Below are positions 35,520 through 43,486 of a DNA stretch of 64,000 bases, piece after piece. Both the position numbers and the translations under genes were made by a program. Source of the stretch: Tenacibaculum holothuriorum. Lineage in GTDB: Bacteria > Bacteroidota > Bacteroidia > Flavobacteriales > Flavobacteriaceae. Location of the stretch: contig NZ_LAPZ01000001.1 in NCBI RefSeq assembly GCF_002120225.1, forward strand, positions 186,001 to 250,000. Direction: 5' to 3'. The first letter of the stretch is position 1; every line of letters starts with the position of its first letter. A model generated the notes under the pieces. That model was given only the letters and a program-made list of their open reading frames with translations, had not been told where the DNA came from and did not search any database.

Positions 35520-35580
35520 AGCGAGCTTATATAATTACCTTTATTTGTTTACCCTTCCGCGTAAAGGTGATAAGCTCGCT
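35520..35580 (-). terminator. Long hairpin at the end of the Zur-like operon
   Basis: Outer stem AGCGAGCTTAT (35520-35530)/ATAAGCTCGCT (35570-35580) is perfect over 11 bp, with an inner ACCTTTA/TAAAGGT stem. On the minus strand it is followed by TATTTTATTT, so it could terminate the operon ending at 35627. Its length and inner stem are more elaborate than a standard terminator. Confidence 0.5.
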
Positions 35581-35626
35581 AATGAAAAACATCGATTTTT
35601 AAAAGTTTACTCTTTGTGTTAAAAAT

Positions 35627-36124
35627 CTAATTCAATATATGTTTATTAAGACAGGTTATATTTGAGTAGATGTTTCTAAAACTATTTTCAAACCTGTTAT
35701 AAATTTTTCCTATAATGTTAATTTGGTGATGTGGAATGTATCCTAAATTAGCTTCAAATTCTTTAATTTTCATATTTAAAAAATAGGAAAGAATTGAATC
35801 TTTTCTATGATCGGCTCCCCAAATTGCTTCTAGTAGTTCTTTTTCTTTAGATACTTTCTTGTAAAATGATTTTAATCCGTTTATTTCAGAAAAATACTGC
35901 TCTCCAAAAGCATCTTTAATTATTTCATTATCGTTAGAAAGTACAAAACAAACGTTCTTAATTTTATGTTTTATGATTAATTCTCTTATACTATTAATTG
36001 TTTTATAATCTGATGTAAATGAATTACCAAGTGATGTATAAAAATAGTTTTGACAATTGAATGTATCATCAATAATTGTTTCTAAACAATCGGTAGGACA
36101 TAAAAGAAAAAGAACATTATGCAT
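35627..36124 (-). CDS. Unknown protein, last gene of Zur-like operon
   Basis: 165 residues, no signal peptide or membrane segment. I do not recognise the family. It starts MHNVLFLLCPTDCLETI, then FYTSLGNSF and SIRELIIKHKIKNVCFVLSND. The order of these pieces faintly recalls beta-carbonic anhydrases (zinc Cys, RNAGN, SLEYAVxxL, GHxxCG), but the Asp-Arg dyad and the zinc-binding His-Cys pair are missing. It shares a 1-nt overlap (TAATG) with the upstream iota-carbonic-anhydrase-like gene, so they are coupled. Confidence 0.75.
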   Translation of the reverse strand: MHNVLFLLCPTDCLETIIDDTFNCQNYFYTSLGNSFTSDYKTINSIRELIIKHKIKNVCFVLSNDNEIIKDAFGEQYFSEINGLKSFYKKVSKEKELLEAIWGADHRKDSILSYFLNMKIKEFEANLGYIPHHQINIIGKIYNRFENSFRNIYSNITCLNKHILN

Positions 36125-36600
36125 TAAACTATAGTATCTGGATTCGTATAAGGGAATGATGAATGATGTACATCTATTCTTAGCTCATTATTAATTAATT
36201 TATAACCAAATGTATATTCAACTTTGGCTTCGTTTCCTTCTAAATCTGTAAAAAAGTAGTTTCCCATAGCTATAGCACGATCTTCTTCTAAGATTATTCC
36301 AGAGTTTTCAAAACGTACTTTTGTCCATGGTTGTATTGCAAAACCTTTGTCTTCTTCACAAGCTCTATCATCACCAGCAATAAAATATGATAGTGCTTCT
36401 GCTTTAGTTGGTCTAAACTGTTCTACCTCACACTTTGTAGGTTTAAATAAAACTGTATTTGTATCAAAGGCATAACGATTGTCAAGAAAATCATTTGCAA
36501 AAGATTCACATTCAGACCTGTTGTCTTTTAATGAACCAATTTTTACCACACCATTTCCCCATTTTTCTTGAGCTGCTAATACTTGTTCTTTTGTAATCAT
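36124..36600 (-). CDS. Iota-class carbonic anhydrase-like protein (SnoaL/CaMKII-association fold)
   Basis: 158 residues, cytosolic (no signal peptide). Opening AAQEKWGNGVVKIGSL, then TVLFKPTKCEVEQFRPT, SYFIAGDD, GFAIQPWTKVRFEN, AIAMGNYFFTD, VEYTFGY and the C-terminal VHHSSFPY. The HHSS-P ending and the TKVRFEN/YFF pattern are those of iota-type carbonic anhydrases (COG4875/COG4337 group), some of which work without a bound metal. Database entries often give misleading names for this family. Sits in an operon with a Fur/Zur-like divergent regulator, fitting replacement of a zinc carbonic anhydrase during zinc shortage. Confidence 0.82.
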   Translation of the reverse strand: MITKEQVLAAQEKWGNGVVKIGSLKDNRSECESFANDFLDNRYAFDTNTVLFKPTKCEVEQFRPTKAEALSYFIAGDDRACEEDKGFAIQPWTKVRFENSGIILEEDRAIAMGNYFFTDLEGNEAKVEYTFGYKLINNELRIDVHHSSFPYTNPDTIV

Positions 36601-36613
36601 TTTTTTCTAATAT

Positions 36614-37267
36614 TTAGTTGTTTATAATTTTCATAAACTCGTCACGCTTTGCATCATCTTTAAAGCAACCACCATATTCAATAGTAGTTGTATAACTGTT
36701 TTTATCTTTAATTCCTCTAGAAGAAACACATAAATGTTTAGCACTAATCATTACTATTACATCTTCAGTTTGTAATGCTTCTTGTAAATCTTTAAGAATT
36801 TGTAGTGATAATCTTTCTTGCACTTGTGGTCTGTGCGAATAATAATCTACCAATCGATTTATTTTTGAGAGCCCAACTACTTTATCTTTTGGGATATAGG
36901 CTATATGAGCATGCCCTGTAATTGGCAAAAAATGATGTTCGCAAGCAGAATCTATAGTAATGTTTTGTTCTACCAACATTTTCTTGTAACCATATTTGTT
37001 ATCAAAAGTTGATAATTTGGGTTTATTCTTAGGATTTAAACCATAGAATAGCTCTTTTACATACATTTTCGCAAAACGATAAGGCGTGCCAGATAAACTG
37101 TCGTCTGTTAAATCTAACCCCAATTCTTCCATTATTTTACCAAAATGATGTTGAATATTTTTTACTTTTTCATCATCTGTCTTATCAAAAGCATCTGTAC
37201 GCAACGGTGTTTCAATGTTAGATGAGATATGGTTATTTCCAATAGTTTCTATATGTTCTTTATTCAT
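36614..37267 (-). CDS. folE: GTP cyclohydrolase I (FolE type IA)
   Basis: 217 residues from the ATG at 37267 (a GTG at 37276 would add three). Zinc ligands are present in DSACEHHFLPITGHAHIAYIP and AKHLCVSSRGIKD. Also visible is KVVGLSKINRLVDYYSHRPQVQERL. It makes dihydroneopterin triphosphate for folate or pterins. The start overlaps the end of the MerC-like gene by 8 nt. Presence in a Zur-like operon suggests a second, inducible copy; whether another folE exists lies outside the window. Confidence 0.93.
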   Translation of the reverse strand: MNKEHIETIGNNHISSNIETPLRTDAFDKTDDEKVKNIQHHFGKIMEELGLDLTDDSLSGTPYRFAKMYVKELFYGLNPKNKPKLSTFDNKYGYKKMLVEQNITIDSACEHHFLPITGHAHIAYIPKDKVVGLSKINRLVDYYSHRPQVQERLSLQILKDLQEALQTEDVIVMISAKHLCVSSRGIKDKNSYTTTIEYGGCFKDDAKRDEFMKIINN

Positions 37268-37664
37268 GGTGTACACAGCATTTTTCGGTTTTGCACTGAC
37301 AATAGTTTAAATTGTATATATGAAGTATTACCAAAGCTAAAGCAGGGATATAAATTGCATATTCTGGTAAAAAAATCAAGCTTAGTTTTTCATTAATAAC
37401 AACAAAGAATAATAAAAACCAGCTTAACCAAAGCATTGGTTTTATAACTTTACTTGTTGTTGTTTGTGTTGAATGATAGATAGCAAAAAATGAAATTACT
37501 AAAAATATATAATCAATAGTTTTCCACCATGTTGGAGTAGAATGGCAGCCTTTTAAAGAACAAGATTGAACTATAAAAAGTAGAGGAGTAGCAATACAGT
37601 GTAATAAACATAAAGTACTTGCAAAAGCACCAAACACATCTGGCTTAATTGATGTAACTTTCAT
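37260..37664 (-). CDS. MerC-domain membrane protein
   Basis: 134 residues, four membrane segments (about 8-32, 48-66, 73-92, 100-120). Cysteines near the first segment (C19, C23, C35, C40 with H22) and a metal-binding-like tail CQCKTEKCCVHHE. MerC-domain proteins transport mercury in mer operons; in Bacteroidetes they often sit next to Fur/Zur regulators and are likelier to handle zinc. First gene of the operon and divergent from the Fur-family gene. Confidence 0.85.
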   Translation of the reverse strand: MKVTSIKPDVFGAFASTLCLLHCIATPLLFIVQSCSLKGCHSTPTWWKTIDYIFLVISFFAIYHSTQTTTSKVIKPMLWLSWFLLFFVVINEKLSLIFLPEYAIYIPALALVILHIYNLNYCQCKTEKCCVHHE

Positions 37665-37679
37665 TTTAGTTGTAGTTAA

Positions 37680-37730
37680 TGCAACTGAGTTGCAAATATA
37701 AAAATTTTATTTGTTATTGCAACTGAGTTA
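37680..37730. promoter_or_regulatory. Duplicated Fur/Zur-type operator
   Basis: Direct copies of GCAACTGAGTT at 37681-37691 and 37719-37729, 38 bp apart. The first extends to the palindrome TGCAAC-TGA-GTTGCA (37680-37694). Both overlap the divergent promoters described next. Confidence 0.7.
37693..37722 (-). promoter_or_regulatory. MerC operon promoter
   Basis: Minus-strand -33 TTG (37722-37720), 19-bp gap, -7 TATATTTG (37700-37693). Operator copy 1 overlaps the -7 box and copy 2 overlaps the -33, so the regulator would repress directly. Confidence 0.75.
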
Positions 37731-37741
37731 TAATAAATTTG
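37710..37741 (+). promoter_or_regulatory. Fur/Zur-like regulator promoter
   Basis: TTTG (37710-37713), 20-bp gap, TAAATTTG (37734-37741): a full Bacteroidetes promoter. Operator copy 2 (37719-37729) sits between the two boxes. The ATG is only 5 nt after the -7 box, implying a leaderless or nearly leaderless transcript. Confidence 0.75.
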
Positions 37742-37745
37742 TGTT

Positions 37746-38126
37746 ATGGGAATCATTAGAAAAACACAATCAGTAGAAAGATTATTAAATGAATTTGAAA
37801 AGAGCTCTGAAGCTATTTCAGCAAAAGAGCTTATTGAGAGGCTAAATTCAAAAATGAATAAAACAACTATTTATCGTGTTTTAGATAGACTTGAAGATGA
37901 TGGAATTTTACACTCTTTTTTAGGAATCAATGGTATTAAATGGTATGCAAAGTGTAATAATTGTACAAAAGTAGCGCACACAGATAAGCATCCGCATTTT
38001 CAATGTATAAATTGTGGAAAGGTAGATTGCCTACCTTTCCACGTGAATATTCCTAAAATTCCTAATCGAGAAATACTTTTCTCACAAATATTAATTCAAG
38101 GTAAGTGTGAGGTGTGTTCTAACTAA
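37746..38126 (+). CDS. Fur-family metalloregulator, probably Zur-like
   Basis: 126 residues. Winged-helix DNA-binding domain (about 1-70: LIERLNSKMNKTTIYRVLDRL). Dimerisation/metal domain with the Cys4-type structural zinc site (CNNC and CEVC near the end, plus HFQCINCGKVDC) and HTDKHPHF as the sensing-site histidines. Smaller than classic Fur but complete. Assignment to zinc comes from its divergent genes (MerC-like, folE, iota-CA-like); iron or manganese is possible. Likely autoregulated through the operator pair 37680-37730. Confidence 0.88.
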   Translation: MGIIRKTQSVERLLNEFEKSSEAISAKELIERLNSKMNKTTIYRVLDRLEDDGILHSFLGINGIKWYAKCNNCTKVAHTDKHPHFQCINCGKVDCLPFHVNIPKIPNREILFSQILIQGKCEVCSN

Positions 38127-38135
38127 ATCGTATAG

Positions 38136-39566
38136 TTAGTTTAGTAATTTTTGAACAGATTTATCTCGTAAACTACCACCAATAAAAGCAAAGAAAATTA
38201 TACAGCTAATTAAAAGAATTACCCCAATACTAAACCAAATTTTGTTTGGAACTCTATTTTTATAAGAGAATTGTGGTAGTTCGTTATAGTTTTTTATAGT
38301 GAATTTTTGTTGCTTGAATAGCATAGGAACCAAATAATTTCTCCATTCATTTGAAAATTCAAATACCTGTTTTTTATAATCATTATAATGATTTTCAGAA
38401 GTACCAGCGATTTTATTTAACGATTGTTGCATTAATATTGCTGGTGATAAAAATTGGAATACACTAACTAGTTTTTGTTGTTTTCTTAACTGAGTTTCAT
38501 ACTGAGCTAATAAAGGCTTTGTTTTTTCTTCCATAACCTTTTCTGAAGCAAAATAATTATGCCAAAATCCAAACTTATCTTGATTACTTTCTTGAGCTAA
38601 CTCTGGATGATTTCTCAAATACTCGCTCATTATTTCGTTTTGTTTCTCTTCATTTTCTTTTTTAATTAAACGAATTTCGTTGATCATTTTTAAACGAGAA
38701 GGAGTAGGGTACAAAGTGCTTCCTAATTGATTGATTGTAGCTGGTAATACTAAAACGATTAATAGCCAAAACCCTATTAATGCTAAAGCATTTTTTGAAG
38801 AGTTATTTAACTTAATGTTTACGATACATGATAGTACAAACCAAAACAGTATATATCCAGAAATAATTATTAATAATCCAGCTAGTGTACCTATATCACT
38901 AAAAATACCTTTTGAAAAAACAGCAAACATAGTTAGGAGAATTAATAGAATAACTCCTGTAAAAACTATGTAACGAATCAACATTTTTTGCAATACCCAG
39001 TTAACTGTAGAGATTGGTTGAGCAGATAATAAACGTAAAGTACCTAATTCTTTTTCTTTAGACAATACGTTAAAAGTAAATGCTATAATTAATAGCGGTA
39101 AAATGTATATGATGACAAAGGCTAAATCAAAATTACCGAATAATAATTGTACAGGATTAACCATTTCAGAATAGTCTAAAGCAAAGTTATTTCCATATAC
39201 TGTTGGACTTTTAAAATGTGTATACATATCGCTTTGTCCAGTAGCTAAAAAAGAAAAAGTTTCAGGTTTCATTATTGCTAAACGAGGATGTCTATAACCA
39301 ATAGTCATTGGTTCTGAAGGTAATCGCCAATAAGGACCATCTATTTTTTCACCTTTTTCTATTTTCTTTAAAGTAGTAACCATTACACTATCTTTTTTAT
39401 GCAATTCATTTTCTACTTTAGTAATATCGCTCAGTCTTTTTTCTACATTTTTTTGCCCATTAAAGGTGGCAAATGTAAATAACAAAAGAACACTAACTAA
39501 TAGAATAGTTAGCCAGTGACTTCTTATCAGTAATTTTATTTCGTATTTTAAATTGTTCTTAAACAT
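38136..39566 (-). CDS. DUF3526-type ABC-2 permease, last gene of the ABC operon
   Basis: 476 residues. N-terminal membrane segment (about 15-35), a large extracytoplasmic loop, then five or more segments (about 150-290) and a final one near 445-468. The motif KEKELGTLRLLSAQPIS resembles the post-TM loop of ABC-2 permeases of the DUF3526 family. It is paralogous to the upstream permease; the two likely form a heterodimer. The substrate is not known. It follows the upstream gene by 3 nt. Confidence 0.85.
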   Translation of the reverse strand: MFKNNLKYEIKLLIRSHWLTILLVSVLLLFTFATFNGQKNVEKRLSDITKVENELHKKDSVMVTTLKKIEKGEKIDGPYWRLPSEPMTIGYRHPRLAIMKPETFSFLATGQSDMYTHFKSPTVYGNNFALDYSEMVNPVQLLFGNFDLAFVIIYILPLLIIAFTFNVLSKEKELGTLRLLSAQPISTVNWVLQKMLIRYIVFTGVILLILLTMFAVFSKGIFSDIGTLAGLLIIISGYILFWFVLSCIVNIKLNNSSKNALALIGFWLLIVLVLPATINQLGSTLYPTPSRLKMINEIRLIKKENEEKQNEIMSEYLRNHPELAQESNQDKFGFWHNYFASEKVMEEKTKPLLAQYETQLRKQQKLVSVFQFLSPAILMQQSLNKIAGTSENHYNDYKKQVFEFSNEWRNYLVPMLFKQQKFTIKNYNELPQFSYKNRVPNKIWFSIGVILLISCIIFFAFIGGSLRDKSVQKLLN

Positions 39567-39569
39567 AAC

Positions 39570-40973
39570 TTATATCTTTTTTGAAGCCCAAATCATCGTT
39601 ATAAATGGAAGTAGTAACCAAAATCCTAGAAAAACTAAACTTTCTTTGTTTTCTGTTAAAAGGTTAGAAAGTTTTGGAGGGGTAAAACTAAACTTAGGAA
39701 GCTCTTTAAATCTTTGTGCACTCATCTTATAATTCCAATCACCAAGTTTAGAATTATCTTTTATATCGTTATTTAAAAATGCTTGTTTTTTAATACGATA
39801 TTCTTCTGCAGCTTTGGTAAACTTCCAATGCAAATTATCGCTGGTGTTTGCTATATCCATAGATAAAAACCGTACAGGAATAAAAGGAGATAAGAAAGCT
39901 AATTTTTTATACGTACTATTCTGCTGAATAGCAATATCATTTAAAATAGCGTAATGCTTTTCGTAAATTTTAGCTTCATGTTCTTCTCCTTTTTGCATTC
40001 GGTACCCTGCATAATTAAAAGGTAATTGACTAATACTGTCTACTCCATATTCTTTTAGAGTTTCTTCTTCTAATTTTTTAGCAGCTTTATTCCAAGGGTT
40101 ATGACCATCTAATCCGTTTTTCTTATCCTCAGCAATACGAGTATTGAATTCTGATTTAGATGGATAAGGATTGTTTTTATTTGCAAAATTAGTAGCTACT
40201 TTTGGAGAAATAAAACTGAAAAGAATCCAAATTACCAAACTACTTACAAGCGACATCCCAGAAGATTTACTCCACATAGAAATTAAGACTGTAAGGGTGG
40301 TAACAATTAAATAATAAAGGGCATAAAGTACAAAAAGTATTAGTAGGCTATTCCAACTAAAAAAAGCTAAATTTTCTAAGTTTGAAAGCACAATACCAAG
40401 TAATAAGAAAACGATTAATGTTAAGCAAAAAATAGGTATGTATATAGCAAACCATTTACCTAAAGCTAACTTTACAGGATGTACTCCTTGGCTTTTTAAC
40501 AATCGGAATGTTTGATGTTCTTTCTCCTTGGTATATGAATTATATCCTATTAGAATAATAATTAGTGGAAAGAGATAAATCAACACAAAATTAATTGATA
40601 ATGTACCAAAACGAGCTAAACTTGTTTGATCACTAGCTTCACTAAATGAAGCTTCGTTTCGACTATGGGCTTCTAAAAAAATAGAATTTCCTGTGTATTT
40701 TGTTACTCCATAATCAAATAGCGATAAAGCAAATTGTGGCTTAAAAGCATAAGTACCGTAATGTGCTGCAGAATGTGGGTTTTTTGCTCCTTGAGTTTCC
40801 CAAATAGAACGTTCTTTAGCTACAGAATTTATATACTGTTCATTATTCTTTTGATATTGATTTACTCCGGTAATTGTAGCAATTACTAACAAAATCAATG
40901 AAATACCAATAACTATTTTAAAGCGTCCGTCTCTAGCTAGTTCTTTGAGTTCTTTAAAAATTACATGGATCAT
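39570..40973 (-). CDS. DUF3526-type ABC-2 permease, middle gene of the ABC operon
   Basis: 467 residues, same layout as its neighbour: N-terminal membrane segment (about 17-36), loop with a Tyr/Ala-rich stretch, central segments (about 135-290), C-terminal anchor. The central motif KEKEHQTFRLLKSQGVHP is the counterpart of the sister gene's KEKELGTLRLLSAQPIS. Spacing of 3 nt downstream and 1 nt upstream shows tight operon coupling. Confidence 0.85.
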   Translation of the reverse strand: MIHVIFKELKELARDGRFKIVIGISLILLVIATITGVNQYQKNNEQYINSVAKERSIWETQGAKNPHSAAHYGTYAFKPQFALSLFDYGVTKYTGNSIFLEAHSRNEASFSEASDQTSLARFGTLSINFVLIYLFPLIIILIGYNSYTKEKEHQTFRLLKSQGVHPVKLALGKWFAIYIPIFCLTLIVFLLLGIVLSNLENLAFFSWNSLLILFVLYALYYLIVTTLTVLISMWSKSSGMSLVSSLVIWILFSFISPKVATNFANKNNPYPSKSEFNTRIAEDKKNGLDGHNPWNKAAKKLEEETLKEYGVDSISQLPFNYAGYRMQKGEEHEAKIYEKHYAILNDIAIQQNSTYKKLAFLSPFIPVRFLSMDIANTSDNLHWKFTKAAEEYRIKKQAFLNNDIKDNSKLGDWNYKMSAQRFKELPKFSFTPPKLSNLLTENKESLVFLGFWLLLPFITMIWASKKI

Positions 40974-40974
40974 T

Positions 40975-41688
40975 TTAACTCACATTTTTAAAGTTCATAA
41001 TATCTAAATAGATTGTTTCCAATTCCTTTAAGGATACCTCAGGAGTGTTTAAATGATTTTCTAAAACTCCAGAACACATAATTCCAATATGTGTACTTAC
41101 TTCTTTAGCTCTAAATAAGTCGTGCGTTGCCATTAAAATAGCGACTCCTTCGTTTTTCATTTTGGTAAGTAATTCCATAAATTCATTACTTGATTTAGGA
41201 TCTAATCCAGAAGTAGGTTCATCTAATAAAAGTACTTTAGATTCTTTTGCAATAGCCAAAGCGATTCCTACTTTTTGGCGCATTCCTTTAGAAAATGTTT
41301 TTACACGTTTGTTATGAGCTTCTTCTTGTAATCCGGCCTCAGTTAGATACAACTGTAATTCAGAAGTATCGAATTTTTTTCCAGATAATTTGGTGAAATA
41401 ATCTAGGTTTTCAATAGCTGTTAGGGTAGGGTACAGCATTAAATTCTCTGGAATATAGGTTAAAAACTCTTTGGTTTTAATTGGGTTTTTGACCACATCT
41501 AATCCGTTTATTTCTGCAGTTCCAGAACTAGGATTTGTAAAGTTTAACAACATATTAATTGTTGTAGATTTTCCTGCTCCGTTTGCACCTAAAAGACATA
41601 AAATTTCGCCTTCTTTTACATTAAAAGAAAGGTTGTTTACAGCAGTAAAATCACCGTATTTTTTGGTGATGTTTTGTATAGTTATCAT
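40975..41688 (-). CDS. ABC-2 exporter ATPase
   Basis: 237 residues. Walker A LLGANGAGKST near 32-42, signature FSKGMRQKVGIAL (variant of LSGGQ), Walker B VLLLDEPTSGLDP, switch His in MATHDLF. The class CcmA/NatA fits an exporter of the ABC-2 type. First gene of the three-gene unit. A small Cys/His protein gene lies about 110 nt upstream on the same strand. Confidence 0.93.
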   Translation of the reverse strand: MITIQNITKKYGDFTAVNNLSFNVKEGEILCLLGANGAGKSTTINMLLNFTNPSSGTAEINGLDVVKNPIKTKEFLTYIPENLMLYPTLTAIENLDYFTKLSGKKFDTSELQLYLTEAGLQEEAHNKRVKTFSKGMRQKVGIALAIAKESKVLLLDEPTSGLDPKSSNEFMELLTKMKNEGVAILMATHDLFRAKEVSTHIGIMCSGVLENHLNTPEVSLKELETIYLDIMNFKNVS

Positions 41689-41732
41689 AACTATAGTTTT
41701 ATAAAATTAATAAATAGTATTATACACGTATA

Positions 41733-41761
41733 CCATCGAGAAAATGCGGTATTTCTGATGG
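41733..41761 (-). other. Hairpin in the ABC operon leader
   Basis: CCATC-g-AGAAA ... TTTCT-GATGG, a 10-bp stem with one bulged base and an 8-nt loop. It lies between the small ORF and the ABC operon without a T-run, so it may be an attenuator or mRNA-stability element rather than a terminator. Confidence 0.35.
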
Positions 41762-41796
41762 ATAATTAGTGTTAAAAGGTTATGCAAATAAAATAG

Positions 41797-42093
41797 TTAC
41801 ACCACAGGAGGAGGTGGCCTACTAAAAAGAGAGTTATTCCTATACTTCTCTACAAAAGTATAGGAATATTCATTAAAAATTTGTTGATTAAAATATAGCT
41901 GTTTTGTTTGTTCAGCAATGTGTAAACCATCAACTAAATAAAAAGTTTTATCTGTACTTTCTACATATTCACAAATATCACAATCTTCATAACTTTCGTT
42001 GTCATTATGCTCATAAGTATGTAGATCGACAAATTTTATTCCGATAAAGAGTATCAGATAAAATAATGTAATATGTTTCTTAAAAACTTTCAA
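41797..42093 (-). CDS. Small secreted Cys/His protein, unknown function
   Basis: 98 residues from a TTG start at 42093 (no ATG available). N-terminal hydrophobic segment (ITLFYLILFIGIKF) acts as signal or anchor. The mature part has HTYEHND, then CDICEY, and ends SRPPPPVV. Similar small proteins in flavobacteria precede metal-related TonB receptors; here the next genes are an ABC exporter. No named family. Confidence 0.65.
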   Translation of the reverse strand: MKVFKKHITLFYLILFIGIKFVDLHTYEHNDNESYEDCDICEYVESTDKTFYLVDGLHIAEQTKQLYFNQQIFNEYSYTFVEKYRNNSLFSRPPPPVV

Positions 42094-42163
42094 TTAGAAA
42101 TATATATTGCTACAATATTAATCATTTTATTTTGTCTAACCTTTTATTTTCAACTTGTTTTAT

Positions 42164-42200
42164 GTTAAAAATAAAAGCCTGTACAGATTATACAGGCTTT
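42164..42200 (-). terminator. Terminator downstream of the Usp/HPF operon
   Basis: Minus-strand stem AAAGCCTGTA/TACAGGCTTT (42174-42200) followed by TTATTTTTA, just after the stop of the Usp gene at 42214. Confidence 0.85.
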
Positions 42201-42213
42201 GTTACTATTTAAA

Positions 42214-43044
42214 TTAGGCAGGAATAATTAAAAACGGAATTTTAATGTGATGTCCTAAATTTTGAATAACTGCTTCTCTAAATAAGTTCTCGAAAAAACT
42301 ATGTTGATACTTCAACATTATCAATGTATTTATTTGTTTGTCATTGATAAAATTGTTGATCGATTCTGTTTTATTAGTACGTTTTTGTAAGTTGCTAAAA
42401 TCACTTTCAACATCATCTAAATACATTCTAAGCGAATCAAGGTTTTCTTGTTGTTGCTGAGTTAATTCTGCATTTTCCCAAAAGTGAACTACCTCAACTT
42501 TTGATTTATTTAAGCTAGCAAACTCTTTTATTACATCTATAGAAGTATTGCTATACATACGTTTTAAATCGCTAGGAAAAGCTAGTCTTTCTGGATTTTG
42601 ATAGGTTGCATTCGCAGGAATAACCAGCATAGGACATGCTTTAAAATTATTAATAACATCTGTCGTGTTACTTCCTATAAATATCTCTTTAGCTCCTGTA
42701 GCACCTTTAGTACTCATTACCACAAAGTCGATATTATTTTTTTCGACAGAAATATTTACAGCTTGTTCAATATCGTGAAAGCTTAAACGAACTTCAAAAG
42801 TATGATTATCATTAGCATTTACTTTTTCTAACCGTTCTTGAAGATGTCTTAAATCATTAAGAGCATTTTCTTTCATAACTTCTGAAAGCTTGCTTGAAAA
42901 AGAAGACATTCTAGACGATTTAATTTGTGCTGAATGTAAGAGATAAAAAGTACATTTTACATTAGCAAAAAAATTAAGAGCATAAATAGTTGCTGCCCAA
43001 GCATTATCTGAAAAATCGGTAGGAATTAATATTCGTTTCATCAT
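42214..43044 (-). CDS. Tandem UspA-domain universal stress protein
   Basis: 276 residues, two Usp domains (about 1-142 and 148-276). The first keeps the nucleotide-binding type motif GATGAKEIFIGSNTTD, the second lacks it. Usp proteins bind ATP or act as scaffolds during growth arrest and low oxygen. Second gene of the HPF unit (14 nt gap), whose promoter carries the TGAT-N4-ATCA box at 43421. Confidence 0.93.
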   Translation of the reverse strand: MMKRILIPTDFSDNAWAATIYALNFFANVKCTFYLLHSAQIKSSRMSSFSSKLSEVMKENALNDLRHLQERLEKVNANDNHTFEVRLSFHDIEQAVNISVEKNNIDFVVMSTKGATGAKEIFIGSNTTDVINNFKACPMLVIPANATYQNPERLAFPSDLKRMYSNTSIDVIKEFASLNKSKVEVVHFWENAELTQQQQENLDSLRMYLDDVESDFSNLQKRTNKTESINNFINDKQINTLIMLKYQHSFFENLFREAVIQNLGHHIKIPFLIIPA

Positions 43045-43058
43045 CTTAGTTTTTAAAA

Positions 43059-43361
43059 TTATAAGTGTGGTTTCATTATTTGTTTGCGCTTTTCAAGTAT
43101 TTTTTTCAAATCGCTAAACGTATTCTTAACTGATAAATGATAGTTTTCCTCGTTTGAAGAAGCAAAAATTACGGGTCCAGATTGACGTAATTCAATTTCA
43201 CATATATTACCTTTTCCTGTTGGATCATTTTCTTTTTTAATGTATACATTAGCTCCAACAACCCAACTAAACCGATCAAATAACTTACTTAATTTCTGTT
43301 CTATATTTTGTTGTAAACTCTCACTTGTAGGCATGTTTACAAACTGTATTTGTATGTTCAT
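43059..43361 (-). CDS. hpf: Ribosome hibernation promoting factor, short type
   Basis: 100 residues. Single HPF/RaiA domain: MNIQIQFVNMPTSESLQQNI, the central VYIKKENDPTGKGNICEIEL and a C-terminal basic helix. It inactivates ribosomes by 70S or 100S dimerisation in stationary phase or hypoxia. First gene of a two-gene operon with a UspA protein, under a promoter with an FNR-like box. Confidence 0.9.
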   Translation of the reverse strand: MNIQIQFVNMPTSESLQQNIEQKLSKLFDRFSWVVGANVYIKKENDPTGKGNICEIELRQSGPVIFASSNEENYHLSVKNTFSDLKKILEKRKQIMKPHL

Positions 43362-43389
43362 TTTGAGATTACTTTTAATGATTATATCT

Positions 43390-43432
43390 CAAAAATACTA
43401 ATGATATCGATGTTGTAAAATGATAAATATCA
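43390..43432 (-). promoter_or_regulatory. FNR/CRP-like class II promoter of hpf
   Basis: TGATAAATATCA (43421-43432) is centred 36.5 bp from the G of the -7 box TATTTTTG (minus strand 43397-43390). With a start near 43386 the site is at about -40.5, the class II activation position. The same spacing occurs at 46029-46071 and 48416-48458. Confidence 0.8.
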
Positions 43433-43486
43433 GCTATACTTTTAGGTTTTATTGAATAAAGAAGTTAACAGTTTAAGAGCAAGGAA

